This document shows positions 47,073 through 58,416 of a stretch of 64,000 nucleotides of DNA, one piece after another (position 1 is the stretch's first letter; every line of letters starts with the position of its first letter). Source of the DNA: Molossus alvarezi (Eukaryota > Chordata > Mammalia > Chiroptera > Molossidae); NCBI GenBank assembly GCA_037176705.1, contig CM073886.1, positions 434,001 through 498,000 of the forward strand, read 5' to 3'. Position numbers and translations under genes: made by a program. Below the pieces are notes generated by a model. The model had not been told where the DNA came from. It saw nothing but the letters and a program-made list of their open reading frames with translations, and did not search any database.

Positions 47073-50000
47073 CTCAGACCCATGGTCTCTCTTCTCTGTG
47101 CTCCTCTCTCGTACCCATAGTCTCCCCAACTCTGTGCTCCTCTCTCAGACCCATGGTCTCCGCTGCTCTGTGCTCCTCTCTCAGACCCATGCTCTCCTTT
47201 TCTCTGCGCTCCTCTGTAAGACCCATACACTCCTCTACTCTGGGCTCCTCTCTCAGACACATGGTCTCCTCTTCTCTTTGTTCCTCTCTCAGTCCCATGG
47301 TATCCCCTTTTCTGTGCTCCTATCTCAGTCCCATGGTATCCTCTTCTCTGTGCTCCTCTCTCAGACCCATGGTTTCCCATGCTCTGTGCTCCTATCTCAG
47401 ACACATGGTCTCCCCTGCTCTGTGCCCCTCTCTCAGACACATGTTCTCCTCTCCTCGGGGCTCCTCTGTAAGACCCATATACTCCTCTTCTCTGGGCTCT
47501 TCTCTCACACCCATTGTTTCCTCTTCTTCTGGCTTCTCTCTCAGACCCATGATCTCCCCTGCTCTGTGCTCTTCTCTCAGACCCATGGTCTCCTCTGCTC
47601 TGTGCTCCTCTCCCAGACCCAATTTCTCCCCTGCTCTGTGCTCCTCTCTCAGACCCATGGTATCTTCTTCTCTGGGCCCCTCTCTCATACCCATGGTCTC
47701 CTCTTCTCTGGGATCCTCTCTCTGACCCATGGTCTCTCCTGCTCTGTGCTCCTCTCTCAGACCCATGGTCTCCCCTTCTCTGTGTTCCTCTCTCAGTCCC
47801 ATGGTCTCCCCTTCTCTGTGTTCCTCTCTCAGTCCCATGGTCTCCCCTTCTCTGTGCTCCTCTCTCAGACCCATGGTCTGCCCTGCTCTGTGCTACTCTC
47901 CAGGTCCCATGGCGTCATCTTCTCTGTGCTCCTCTCTCTGACCCATGGTCTCCTCTTCTCTGTGCTCTTCTCTCAGACCCATGGTCTCCTCTGCTCTGTG
48001 CTCCTCTCCCAGACTCAATTTCTCCCCTGCTCTGTGCTCCTCTCAAGACCCATGGTCTCTCTTCTCTGTTCTCCTCTCTCAGACCCATGGTCTCCCCTTC
48101 ACTGTGCACCTCTCTCAGACTTATTGTCTCCCCTGCTTTGTGCTCCTCTCTCTGACCCATGGTCTCCCCTTCTCTGTGCACCTCTCTCAGACCCATGGTC
48201 TCTCTTCTCTGTGCTCCTCTCTCAGACTTATGGTCTCCCCTGCTCTGTGCTCCTCTCCCAGACCCATGGTTTCCCCAGCTCGGTGCTCCTCTCTCAGACC
48301 CATGGTCTCTCTTCTCTGTGCTCCTCTCTCAGACCCATGGTCTCCTCTTCTCTGTGCTCCTCTCTCAGACTTATGGTCTCCCCTGCTCTGTGCTCCTCTC
48401 TCAGACCCATGGTCTCCCCTTCACTGTGCACCTCTCAGACCCATGGTCTCTTTTCTCTGTGCTCCTCTCTCGTACCCATGATCTCCCCAACCCTGTGCTC
48501 CTCTCTCAGACCTATGGTCTCCTCTTCTCTGTGCACCTATCTCAGACCCATGGTCTCTCTTCTCTGTGCTCCTCTCTCAGACCCATGGTCTCCCCTGCTC
48601 TGTGCTCCTCTCTGAGAACCATGGTCTCCCCTGCTCTTGCTCCTCTCTTAGATATATAGACACCTCTTCTGTGTTCCCCTCTCAGACCCATGGTATTCCC
48701 AGCTCTGTGCTCCTCTCTCAGACCCATGGTCTCCCCTCTTCTGTGCTCCTCTCAGACCCATGGTCTCCACTGCTCTTTGCTCTTCTATCGGACCCATGGT
48801 TTCCCCTGCTCGGTGCTCCTCCCCCAGACCCATTGTCATTCTTCTCCTTGCTCCTCTCTCAGACCCATGGTCTCCTCTTCTCTGTGCTCCTCTCTCAGAC
48901 TTATGGTCTCCCCTGCTCTGTGCTCCTCTCTCAGACCCATGGTCTCCCCTGCTCTGTGCTCCTCTCTCAGACCCATGGTCTCCCCTGCTCGGTGCTCCTC
49001 TCTCAGACCCATGGTCTCTCTTCTCTGTGCTCCTCTCTCAGACCCATGGTCTCCCCTCTTCTGTGTTCCTCTCAGACCCATGGTCTCCCATGCTCTTTAC
49101 ACCTGTCTCAGTCCCTTGGTCTCCTCTTCTCTGTGCACCTCTCTCAGCCCATGGTCTCCCCTACTCTGTGCTCCTCTCTGAGACACATAGACTCGCCTTC
49201 TCTGTGCCCCTCTCAGACCCATTGTCTCCCCAGCTCTGTTCTCCTCTCTCAGACCCATGGTCTTTCCTTCACTGTGCACCTCTCTCAGACCCATGGTCTC
49301 TCTTCTCTGTGCTCCGCTCTCGTACGATGGTCTCCCCAACTCTGTGCTCCTCTCTGAGACCCATAGACTCCTCTTCTCTGTGCCCCTCTCAGACCCATGG
49401 TCTCCCCAGCTCTGTGCTCCTCTCTCAGACCCATGGTCTCCCCTCTTCTGTGCTCCTCTCAGACCCGTGGTTTCCCCTGCTCTTTGCACCTCTCCAGACG
49501 CTTGGTCACCTCTTCTCTGGGCTCCTCTCTCAGCACATGGTCTCCCCTGCTCTGTGCTCCTTTCTCAGACCCATGGTCTCCCCTCTTCTGTGCTCCTCTC
49601 TCAGACCCATGGTGCCCTCTTCTTTGTGATCCACTCTGAGACCCATGGTCTCCACTCCTGTGAGCTCCACTCTCAGAAGCATGGTCTCCCCTGCTCTGTG
49701 CTCCTCTCTCAGACCCATGGTCTCCCCTGCTCTTTGCTCTTCTCTCAGACCCATGGTCTCCCCTGCTCGGTTCTTTTTTCTCAGAGCCATGGTCTCCTCT
49801 TCTCTGTTTTCCTTTCTCAGACCCATGTTCTCCCCTTGTCTGTGCTCCTCTCTCAGACCCATGGTCTCCCCTGCTCTTTGCTCTTCTCTCAGACCCATGT
49901 TCTCCCCTGCTCGGTTCTTTTTTCTCAGAGCCATGGTCTCCTCTTCTCTGTGCCTCTCTCTCAGACCCATGGTCTCCCCTACTCTGTCCACCTCTCTCAG

Positions 50001-53000
50001 ACCCATTGTCTCCCCTGCTCTTTGCTCCTCTCTCAGACCCATGGTCCCCCTGCTCTGTGCTCCTCTGTCTGAACTTGGTCTCCCCTGCTCTGTGCTCCTT
50101 CCTCAGACACATGGTGTCCTTTTCTCTGTGCCTCTCTCTCAGACCCATGGTTTCCACTACTCTGTCCACCTCTCTCAGACCCATTGTCTCCCCTGCTCTT
50201 TGCTCCTTTCTGAGACCCATGATCACCTCTTCTCTGTGCTCCATTAAGACCCATGGTCTCCACTGCTCTGTGCTCCTCTCTGAGACCCATGGTCTCCCCT
50301 GCTCTGTGCTCCTCTCTGAGACCCATGGTCTCCCCTGCTCTGTGCTCCTATCTCAGACCCACAGACTCCTCTTCTCTGTGCCCCCTCAAACCCAGAATTT
50401 CCCCTGCTCTGTGCTCCTCTCTGAGACCCATGGTCTCCGCTGCTCTGTGCTCCTCTCTCAGACTCATGGTTTCCTCTTCTATCTGCTCCTCTCTCAGAGC
50501 CATGGTCTCCCTTGCTCTGTGCTCCTCTCTCAGACCCATGCTCTCCTTTTCTCTGGGCTCCTCTGTAAGACCCATACACTCCTCTACTCTGGGCTCCTCT
50601 CTCAGACACATGGTCTCCTCTTCTCTTTGTTCCTATCTCAGTCCCATGGTATCCCCTTTTCTGTGCTCCTATCTCAGTCCCATGATATCCTCTTCTCTGT
50701 GCTCCTCTCTCAGACCCATGGTTTCCCATGCTCTGTGCTCCTATCTCAGACACATGGTCTCCCCTGCTCTGTGCCCCTCTCTCAGACACATGTTCTCCTC
50801 ACCTCGGGGCTCCTCTGTAAGATCCACATACTCCTCTTCTCTGGGCTCTTCTCTCACACCCATTGTTTCCTCTTCTTCTGGCTTCTCTCTCAGACCCATG
50901 GTCTCCCCTGCTCTGTGCTCTTCTCTCAGACCCATGGTCTCCTCTGCTCTGTGCTCCTCTCCCAGACCCAATTTCTCCCCTGCTCTGTGCTCCTCTCTCA
51001 GACCCATGGTATCTTCTTCTCTGGGCCCCTCTCTCATACCCATGGTCTCCTCTTCTCTGGGATCCTCTCTCTGACCCATGGTCTCTCCTGCTCTGTGCTC
51101 CTCTCTCAGACCCATGGTCTCCCCTTCTCTGTGTTCCTCTCTCAGTCCCATGGTCTCCCCTTCTCTGTGTTCCTCTCTCAGTCCCATGGTCTCCCCTTCT
51201 CTGTGCTCCTCTCTCAGACCCATGGTCTGCCCTGCTCTGTGCTACTCTCCAGGTCCCATGGCGTCATCTTCTCTGTGCTCCTCTCTCTGACCCATGGTCT
51301 CCTCTTCTCTGTGCTCTTCTCTCAGACCCATGGTCTCCTCTGCTCTGTGCTCCTCTCCCAGACCCTATTTCTCCCCTGCTCTTTGCTCCTCTCTAAGTCC
51401 CATGGTATCTTCTTCTCTGGGCCCCTCTCTCATACCCATGGTCTCCCCTGCTCTGTGCTCCTCTTTCAGACCCATGGTCTCCCCTGCTCTTTGCTCCTCT
51501 CTCAGACCCATGGTCTCCCCTGCTCTTTGCTCCTCTCTCAGACCCATGGTCTCCCCTACTCTGTGCTCCTCTCTCAGACACATGATCTCCTCTTCTCTGT
51601 GCTCCTTTCAGACCCATGGTCTCCCCTGCTCTGTGCTCCTCTCTCAGACCCATGGTCTCTCTTCTCTGTGCTCCTCTCTCAGACCAATGGTCTCCCCTAC
51701 TCTGTGCTCCTCTCTCAGCCCCATGGTCTCCTTTGCTCTGGGCTCCTCTGTCAGACCCATAGACTCCTCTACTCTGGGCTCCTCTCTCAGACACATGGTC
51801 TCCTCTTCTCTTTGTTCCTCTCTCAGACCCATGGGCTACTGTTCTCTGTGCTCCTCTCTCAGAACCATGGTCTCCCTTCTCTGAGCTCCTCTCTCAGATC
51901 TATAGTCTCCCCTGGTTTTTGCACCTCTTTCAGACCCCTGGTCTCCCCTGCTCTGTCCTCCTCTCTCACACGCAAGATCTCCTCTTCTCAATGCTCCTCT
52001 CAGACCCATAGTTTCCCCTGCTTTTTGCACCTCACTCAGACCCATGGTCTTCTTCTCTCTGGGCTCCTCTCTCAGACCTATAGTCTCCCCTGCTCTGTGC
52101 TCCTCTCTCAAACCCATGGTCTGCCCTGCTCTTTGCTCCTTTTTCAGACCCATGGTCTCCCCGGCAATGTGCTCCTCTCTCAGACCAATGGTCCCCTGTT
52201 CTCTGATCCACTCTGAGACCCATGGTCTCCACTGCTCTGAGCTCCACTCTCAGACCCATGGTCTCCCCTGCTCTGTGCTCCTCTCACAGACCCATAGACT
52301 CCTCTCCTCTGTGCCCCTCTCAGACCCATGGTCTCCCCTGCTCTGTGCTCCTCTCAGACCCATGATCTCCCCTGCTCTGTGCTCCTTTCTCAGAGCCATG
52401 GTCTCCTCTTCTCTGGGTTCCTCTCTCAGACCCATGGTATCCCCTTCCATGTGCTCCTCTCTCAGACCCATGGTCTCCTCTAGTCTATGCTCCTCTCTCA
52501 GTCCCATCGCCTCATCTTCTCTGTGCTCCTCTCTCAGACCCATGGTCCCCTCTTCTCTGTGATCCACTCTGAGACCCATGGTCTCCACTGTTCTGAGCTC
52601 CACTCTCAGACCCATGGTCTCCCCTGCTTTGTGCTCCTCTCTCAGACCCATGGTCTCCCCTGCTCTTTGCTCCTCTCTTAGACCCATGGTCTCCACTTCT
52701 CTGTGCTCCTTTCTCAGACCCATGGTCTCCCCTTCTCTGTGCTCCTCTCTCAGACCCATGGTCTCATTTTCTCTGTGCTCCTCTTTCAGACCCATAGACT
52801 CCACCTCTCTGTGCCCCTCTCCGAACCATGGTCTCCCCATCTATGTGTTCCGCCCTCAGACACATGGGCTCTTCTTCTCTGTGCCTCTCTCTCAGACCCA
52901 TGGTCTCCCCTACTCTGTCCACCTCTCTCAGATCCATTGTCTCCCCTGCTCTTTGCTCCTCTCTCAGACCCATTGTCTCCCTGCTCTGTCCTCCTCTGTC

Positions 53001-53623
53001 AGAACTTGGTCTCCCCTGCTCTGTGCTACTCCCTCAGACACACGGTCTCCTCTTCTCTGTGCCTCTCTCTCAGACCCATGGTCTCCCCTGCTCTGTCCAC
53101 CTCTCTCAGACCCATTTTCTCCCCTGCTCTTTGCTTCCTCTCTCTGACCCATGATCAGCTCTTCTCTGTGCTCCATTACGACCCATGGCCTCCACTCCTC
53201 TGTGCTCCTCTTTCAGACCCATGGTCTCCCCTACTCTGTGCTCCTCTCTGAGACCCATAAAATACTCTTCTCTGTGCCCCACTCAGAACCATGGTGTCCC
53301 AGCTCTGTGCTCCTCTCTCAGACCCATGGTCTCCCCTGCTCTGTGCCCCTCTCTCAGACACATGGTCTCCCCAGTTCTGTGCTCCTCTCTCAGACACATG
53401 GTCTCCTCTTCTCTGTGCTCCTCTCTCAGCCTTATGGTCTCCCCTGCTCTGTGCTCCTCTCTCAGACCCATGGTCTCTCTTCTCTGTGCTCCTCTCTCAG
53501 ACCCAGGGTCTCCCCGGCTCTTTGCTCCTCTCTCAGACCCATGGTCTCCCCTGCTCTTTGCTCTTCTCTGAGACCCATGGTCTCCCCTGCTCGGTGTTCC
53601 TCTCTCAGACCCATGGTCTCTCT
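47073..53623 (+). repeat. 6.5-kb block repeated at an 11,913-bp offset, copy 2
   Basis: Partner of 35,160-41,710. Left and right ends are where the offset match to 35.2 kb and 41.7 kb breaks, at a CTCGTACCC unit and at a GGTCTCTCTTGCTC unit. Its right part was duplicated again by the 4,501-bp event, so part of the sequence is present three times. Confidence 0.86.
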
Positions 53624-53915
53624 TGCTCTGTGCTCCTCTCTCAGAACCATAGTCTCCCCTTCTCTGTGCTCCTCTCTCAGTCCCTTGTCGCTCTTCTCTG
53701 TGCTCCTACTCAGACCCATGGTCTCCCCTGCTCTGTGCTCCTCTCTCAAACACATGGTCTCCGCTGCTATATGCTCCTCTCTCAGACCCATGTTCTCCCC
53801 TACTCTTTGCTCCTCTCTCAGACCAATGGTCTCCCCTGCTCTGTGCTCCTCTCTCAGACCCATGGTCTCCCCTGCTCTGTGCTCCTCTCTCAGACCCATG
53901 GTCTCCCCTTCTCTG
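49415..53915 (+). repeat. 4,501-bp tandem duplication, copy 1
   Basis: Everything here recurs 4,501 bp downstream. The left boundary lies in the units before CAGACCCGTGG near 49,460. The right boundary is a run of CAGACCCATGG units near 53,915 that leads straight into the same CAGACCCGTGG unit of copy 2. Confidence 0.92.
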
Positions 53916-56900
53916 TGCTCCTCTCTCAGACCCATGGTCTCCCCTCTTCTGTGCTCCTCTCAGACCCGTGGTTTCCCCTGCTCTTTGCACCTCTCCAGAC
54001 GCTTGGTCACCTCTTCTCTGGGCTCCTCTCTCAGCACATGGTCTCCCCTGCTCTGTGCTCCTTTCTCAGACCCATGGTCTCCCCTCTTCTGTGCTCCTCT
54101 CTCAGACCCATGGTGCCCTCTTCTTTGTGATCCACTCTGAGACCCATGGTCTCCACTCCTGTGAGCTCCACTCTCAGAAGCATGGTCTCCCCTGCTCTGT
54201 GCTCCTCTCTCAGACCCATGGTCTCCCCTGCTCTTTGCTCTTCTCTCAGACCCATGGTCTCCCCTGCTCGGTTCTTTTTTCTCAGAGCCATGGTCTCCTC
54301 TTCTCTGTTTTCCTTTCTCAGACCCATGTTCTCCCCTTGTCTGTGCTCCTCTCTCAGACCCATGGTCTCCCCTGCTCTTTGCTCTTCTCTCAGACCCATG
54401 TTCTCCCCTGCTCGGTTCTTTTTTCTCAGAGCCATGGTCTCCTCTTCTCTGTGCCTCTCTCTCAGACCCATGGTCTCCCCTACTCTGTCCACCTCTCTCA
54501 GACCCATTGTCTCCCCTGCTCTTTGCTCCTCTCTCAGACCCATGGTCCCCCTGCTCTGTGCTCCTCTGTCTGAACTTGGTCTCCCCTGCTCTGTGCTCCT
54601 TCCTCAGACACATGGTGTCCTTTTCTCTGTGCCTCTCTCTCAGACCCATGGTTTCCACTACTCTGTCCACCTCTCTCAGACCCATTGTCTCCCCTGCTCT
54701 TTGCTCCTTTCTGAGACCCATGATCACCTCTTCTCTGTGCTCCATTAAGACCCATGGTCTCCACTGCTCTGTGCTCCTCTCTGAGACCCATGGTCTCCCC
54801 TGCTCTGTGCTCCTCTCTGAGACCCATGGTCTCCCCTGCTCTGTGCTCCTATCTCAGACCCACAGACTCCTCTTCTCTGTGCCCCCTCAAACCCAGAATT
54901 TCCCCTGCTCTGTGCTCCTCTCTGAGACCCATGGTCTCCGCTGCTCTGTGCTCCTCTCTCAGACTCATGGTTTCCTCTTCTATCTGCTCCTCTCTCAGAG
55001 CCATGGTCTCCCTTGCTCTGTGCTCCTCTCTCAGACCCATGCTCTCCTTTTCTCTGGGCTCCTCTGTAAGACCCATACACTCCTCTACTCTGGGCTCCTC
55101 TCTCAGACACATGGTCTCCTCTTCTCTTTGTTCCTATCTCAGTCCCATGGTATCCCCTTTTCTGTGCTCCTATCTCAGTCCCATGATATCCTCTTCTCTG
55201 TGCTCCTCTCTCAGACCCATGGTTTCCCATGCTCTGTGCTCCTATCTCAGACACATGGTCTCCCCTGCTCTGTGCCCCTCTCTCAGACACATGTTCTCCT
55301 CACCTCGGGGCTCCTCTGTAAGATCCACATACTCCTCTTCTCTGGGCTCTTCTCTCACACCCATTGTTTCCTCTTCTTCTGGCTTCTCTCTCAGACCCAT
55401 GGTCTCCCCTGCTCTGTGCTCTTCTCTCAGACCCATGGTCTCCTCTGCTCTGTGCTCCTCTCCCAGACCCAATTTCTCCCCTGCTCTGTGCTCCTCTCTC
55501 AGACCCATGGTATCTTCTTCTCTGGGCCCCTCTCTCATACCCATGGTCTCCTCTTCTCTGGGATCCTCTCTCTGACCCATGGTCTCTCCTGCTCTGTGCT
55601 CCTCTCTCAGACCCATGGTCTCCCCTTCTCTGTGTTCCTCTCTCAGTCCCATGGTCTCCCCTTCTCTGTGTTCCTCTCTCAGTCCCATGGTCTCCCCTTC
55701 TCTGTGCTCCTCTCTCAGACCCATGGTCTGCCCTGCTCTGTGCTACTCTCCAGGTCCCATGGCGTCATCTTCTCTGTGCTCCTCTCTCTGACCCATGGTC
55801 TCCTCTTCTCTGTGCTCTTCTCTCAGACCCATGGTCTCCTCTGCTCTGTGCTCCTCTCCCAGACCCAATTTCTCCCCTGCTCTTTGCTCCTCTCTAAGTC
55901 CCATGGTATCTTCTTCTCTGGGCCCCTCTCTCATACCCATGGTCTCCCCTGCTCTGTGCTCCTCTTTCAGACCCATGGTCTCCCCTGCTCTTTGCTCCTC
56001 TCTCAGACCCATGGTCTCCCCTGCTCTTTGCTCCTCTCTCAGACCCATGGTCTCCCCTACTCTGTGCTCCTCTCTCAGACACATGATCTCCTCTTCTCTG
56101 TGCTCCTTTCAGACCCATGGTCTCCCCTGCTCTGTGCTCCTCTCTCAGACCCATGGTCTCTCTTCTCTGTGCTCCTCTCTCAGACCAATGGTCTCCCCTA
56201 CTCTGTGCTCCTCTCTCAGCCCCATGGTCTCCTTTGCTCTGGGCTCCTCTGTCAGACCCATAGACTCCTCTACTCTGGGCTCCTCTCTCAGACACATGGT
56301 CTCCTCTTCTCTTTGTTCCTCTCTCAGACCCATGGGCTACTGTTCTCTGTGCTCCTCTCTCAGAACCATGGTCTCCCTTCTCTGAGCTCCTCTCTCAGAT
56401 CTATAGTCTCCCCTGGTTTTTGCACCTCTTTCAGACCCCTGGTCTCCCCTGCTCTGTCCTCCTCTCTCACACGCAAGATCTCCTCTTCTCAATGCTCCTC
56501 TCAGACCCATAGTTTCCCCTGCTTTTTGCACCTCACTCAGACCCATGGTCTTCTTCTCTCTGGGCTCCTCTCTCAGACCTATAGTCTCCCCTGCTCTGTG
56601 CTCCTCTCTCAAACCCATGGTCTGCCCTGCTCTTTGCTCCTTTTTCAGACCCATGGTCTCCCCGGCAATGTGCTCCTCTCTCAGACCAATGGTCCCCTGT
56701 TCTCTGATCCACTCTGAGACCCATGGTCTCCACTGCTCTGAGCTCCACTCTCAGACCCATGGTCTCCCCTGCTCTGTGCTCCTCTCACAGACCCATAGAC
56801 TCCTCTCCTCTGTGCCCCTCTCAGACCCATGGTCTCCCCTGCTCTGTGCTCCTCTCAGACCCATGATCTCCCCTGCTCTGTGCTAATTTCTCAGAGCCAT

Positions 56901-58416
56901 GGTCTCCTCTTCTCTGGGTTCCTCTCTCAGACCCATGGTATCCCCTTCCATGTGCTCCTCTCTCAGACCCATGGTCTCCTCTAGTCTATGCTCCTCTCTC
57001 AGTCCCATCGCCTCATCTTCTCTTGCTCCTCTCTCAGACCCATGGTCCCCTCTTCTCTGTGATCCACTCTGAGACCCATGGTCTCCACTGTTCTGAGCTC
57101 CACTCTCAGACCCATGGTCTCCCCTGCTTTGTGCTCCTCTCTCAGACCCATGGTCTCCCCTGCTCTTTGCTCCTCTCTTAGACCCATGGTCTCCACTTCT
57201 CTGTGCTCCTTTCTCAGACCCATGGTCTCCCCTTCTCTGTGCTCCTCTCTCAGACCCATGGTCTCATTTTCTCTGTGCTCCTCTTTCAGACCCATAGACT
57301 CCACCTCTCTGTGCCCCTCTCCGAACCATGGTCTCCCCATCTATGTGTTCCGCCCTCAGACACATGGGCTCTTCTTCTCTGTGCCTCTCTCTCAGACCCA
57401 TGGTCTCCCCTACTCTGTCCACCTCTCTCAGATCCATTGTCTCCCCTGCTCTTTGCTCCTCTCTCAGACCCATTGTCTCCCTGCTCTGTCCTCCTCTGTC
57501 AGAACTTGGTCTCCCCTGCTCTGTGCTACTCCCTCAGACACACGGTCTCCTCTTCTCTGTGCCTCTCTCTCAGACCCATGGTCTCCCCTGCTCTGTCCAC
57601 CTCTCTCAGACCCATTTTCTCCCCTGCTCTTTGCTTCCTCTCTCTGACCCATGATCAGCTCTTCTCTGTGCTCCATTACGACCCATGGCCTCCACTCCTC
57701 TGTGCTCCTCTTTCAGACCCATGGTCTCCCCTACTCTGTGCTCCTCTCTGAGACCCATAAAATACTCTTCTCTGTGCCCCACTCAGAACCATGGTGTCCC
57801 AGCTCTGTGCTCCTCTCTCAGACCCATGGTCTCCCCTGCTCTGTGCCCCTCTCTCAGACACATGGTCTCCCCAGTTCTGTGCTCCTCTCTCAGACACATG
57901 GTCTCCTCTTCTCTGTGCTCCTCTCTCAGCCTTATGGTCTCCCCTGATCTGTGCTCCTCTCTCAGACCCATGGTCTCTCTTCTCTGTGCTCCTCTCTCAG
58001 ACCCAGGGTCTCCCCGGCTCTTTGCTCCTCTCTCAGACCCATGGTCTCCCCTGCTCTTTGCTCTTCTCTGAGACCCATGGTCTCCCCTGCTCGGTGTTCC
58101 TCTCTCAGACCCATGGTCTCTCTTGCTCTGTGCTCCTCTCTCAGAACCATAGTCTCCCCTTCTCTGTGCTCCTCTCTCAGTCCCTTGTCGCTCTTCTCTG
58201 TGCTCCTACTCAGACCCATGGTCTCCCCTGCTCTGTGCTCCTCTCTCAAACACATGGTCTCCGCTGCTATATGCTCCTCTCTCAGACCCATGTTCTCCCC
58301 TACTCTTTGCTCCTCTCTCAGACCAATGGTCTCCCCTGCTCTGTGCTCCTCTCTCAGACCCATGGTCTCCCCTGCTCTGTGCTCCTCTCTCAGACCCATG
58401 GTCTCCCCTTCTCTGT
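53916..58416 (+). repeat. 4,501-bp tandem duplication, copy 2
   Basis: Near-identical partner of 49,415-53,915. The differences I noticed are CCCAATTT for CCCTATTT near 55,866, GCTAATTTC for GCTCCTTTC near 56,883, a one-base loss in TCTCTTGCTCC near 57,020 (offset then 4,500), and TGATCTG for TGCTCTG near 57,948. This is the most similar large pair in the window. Confidence 0.92.

Noticed and set aside
45481..48615. Longest open frame, 1,044 codons on the + strand
   Set aside because: It runs through all three + strand dodecapeptide frames because 34- and 35-bp units shift it. It has no non-repeat domain and equally long frames overlap it. The repeat alone explains its openness.
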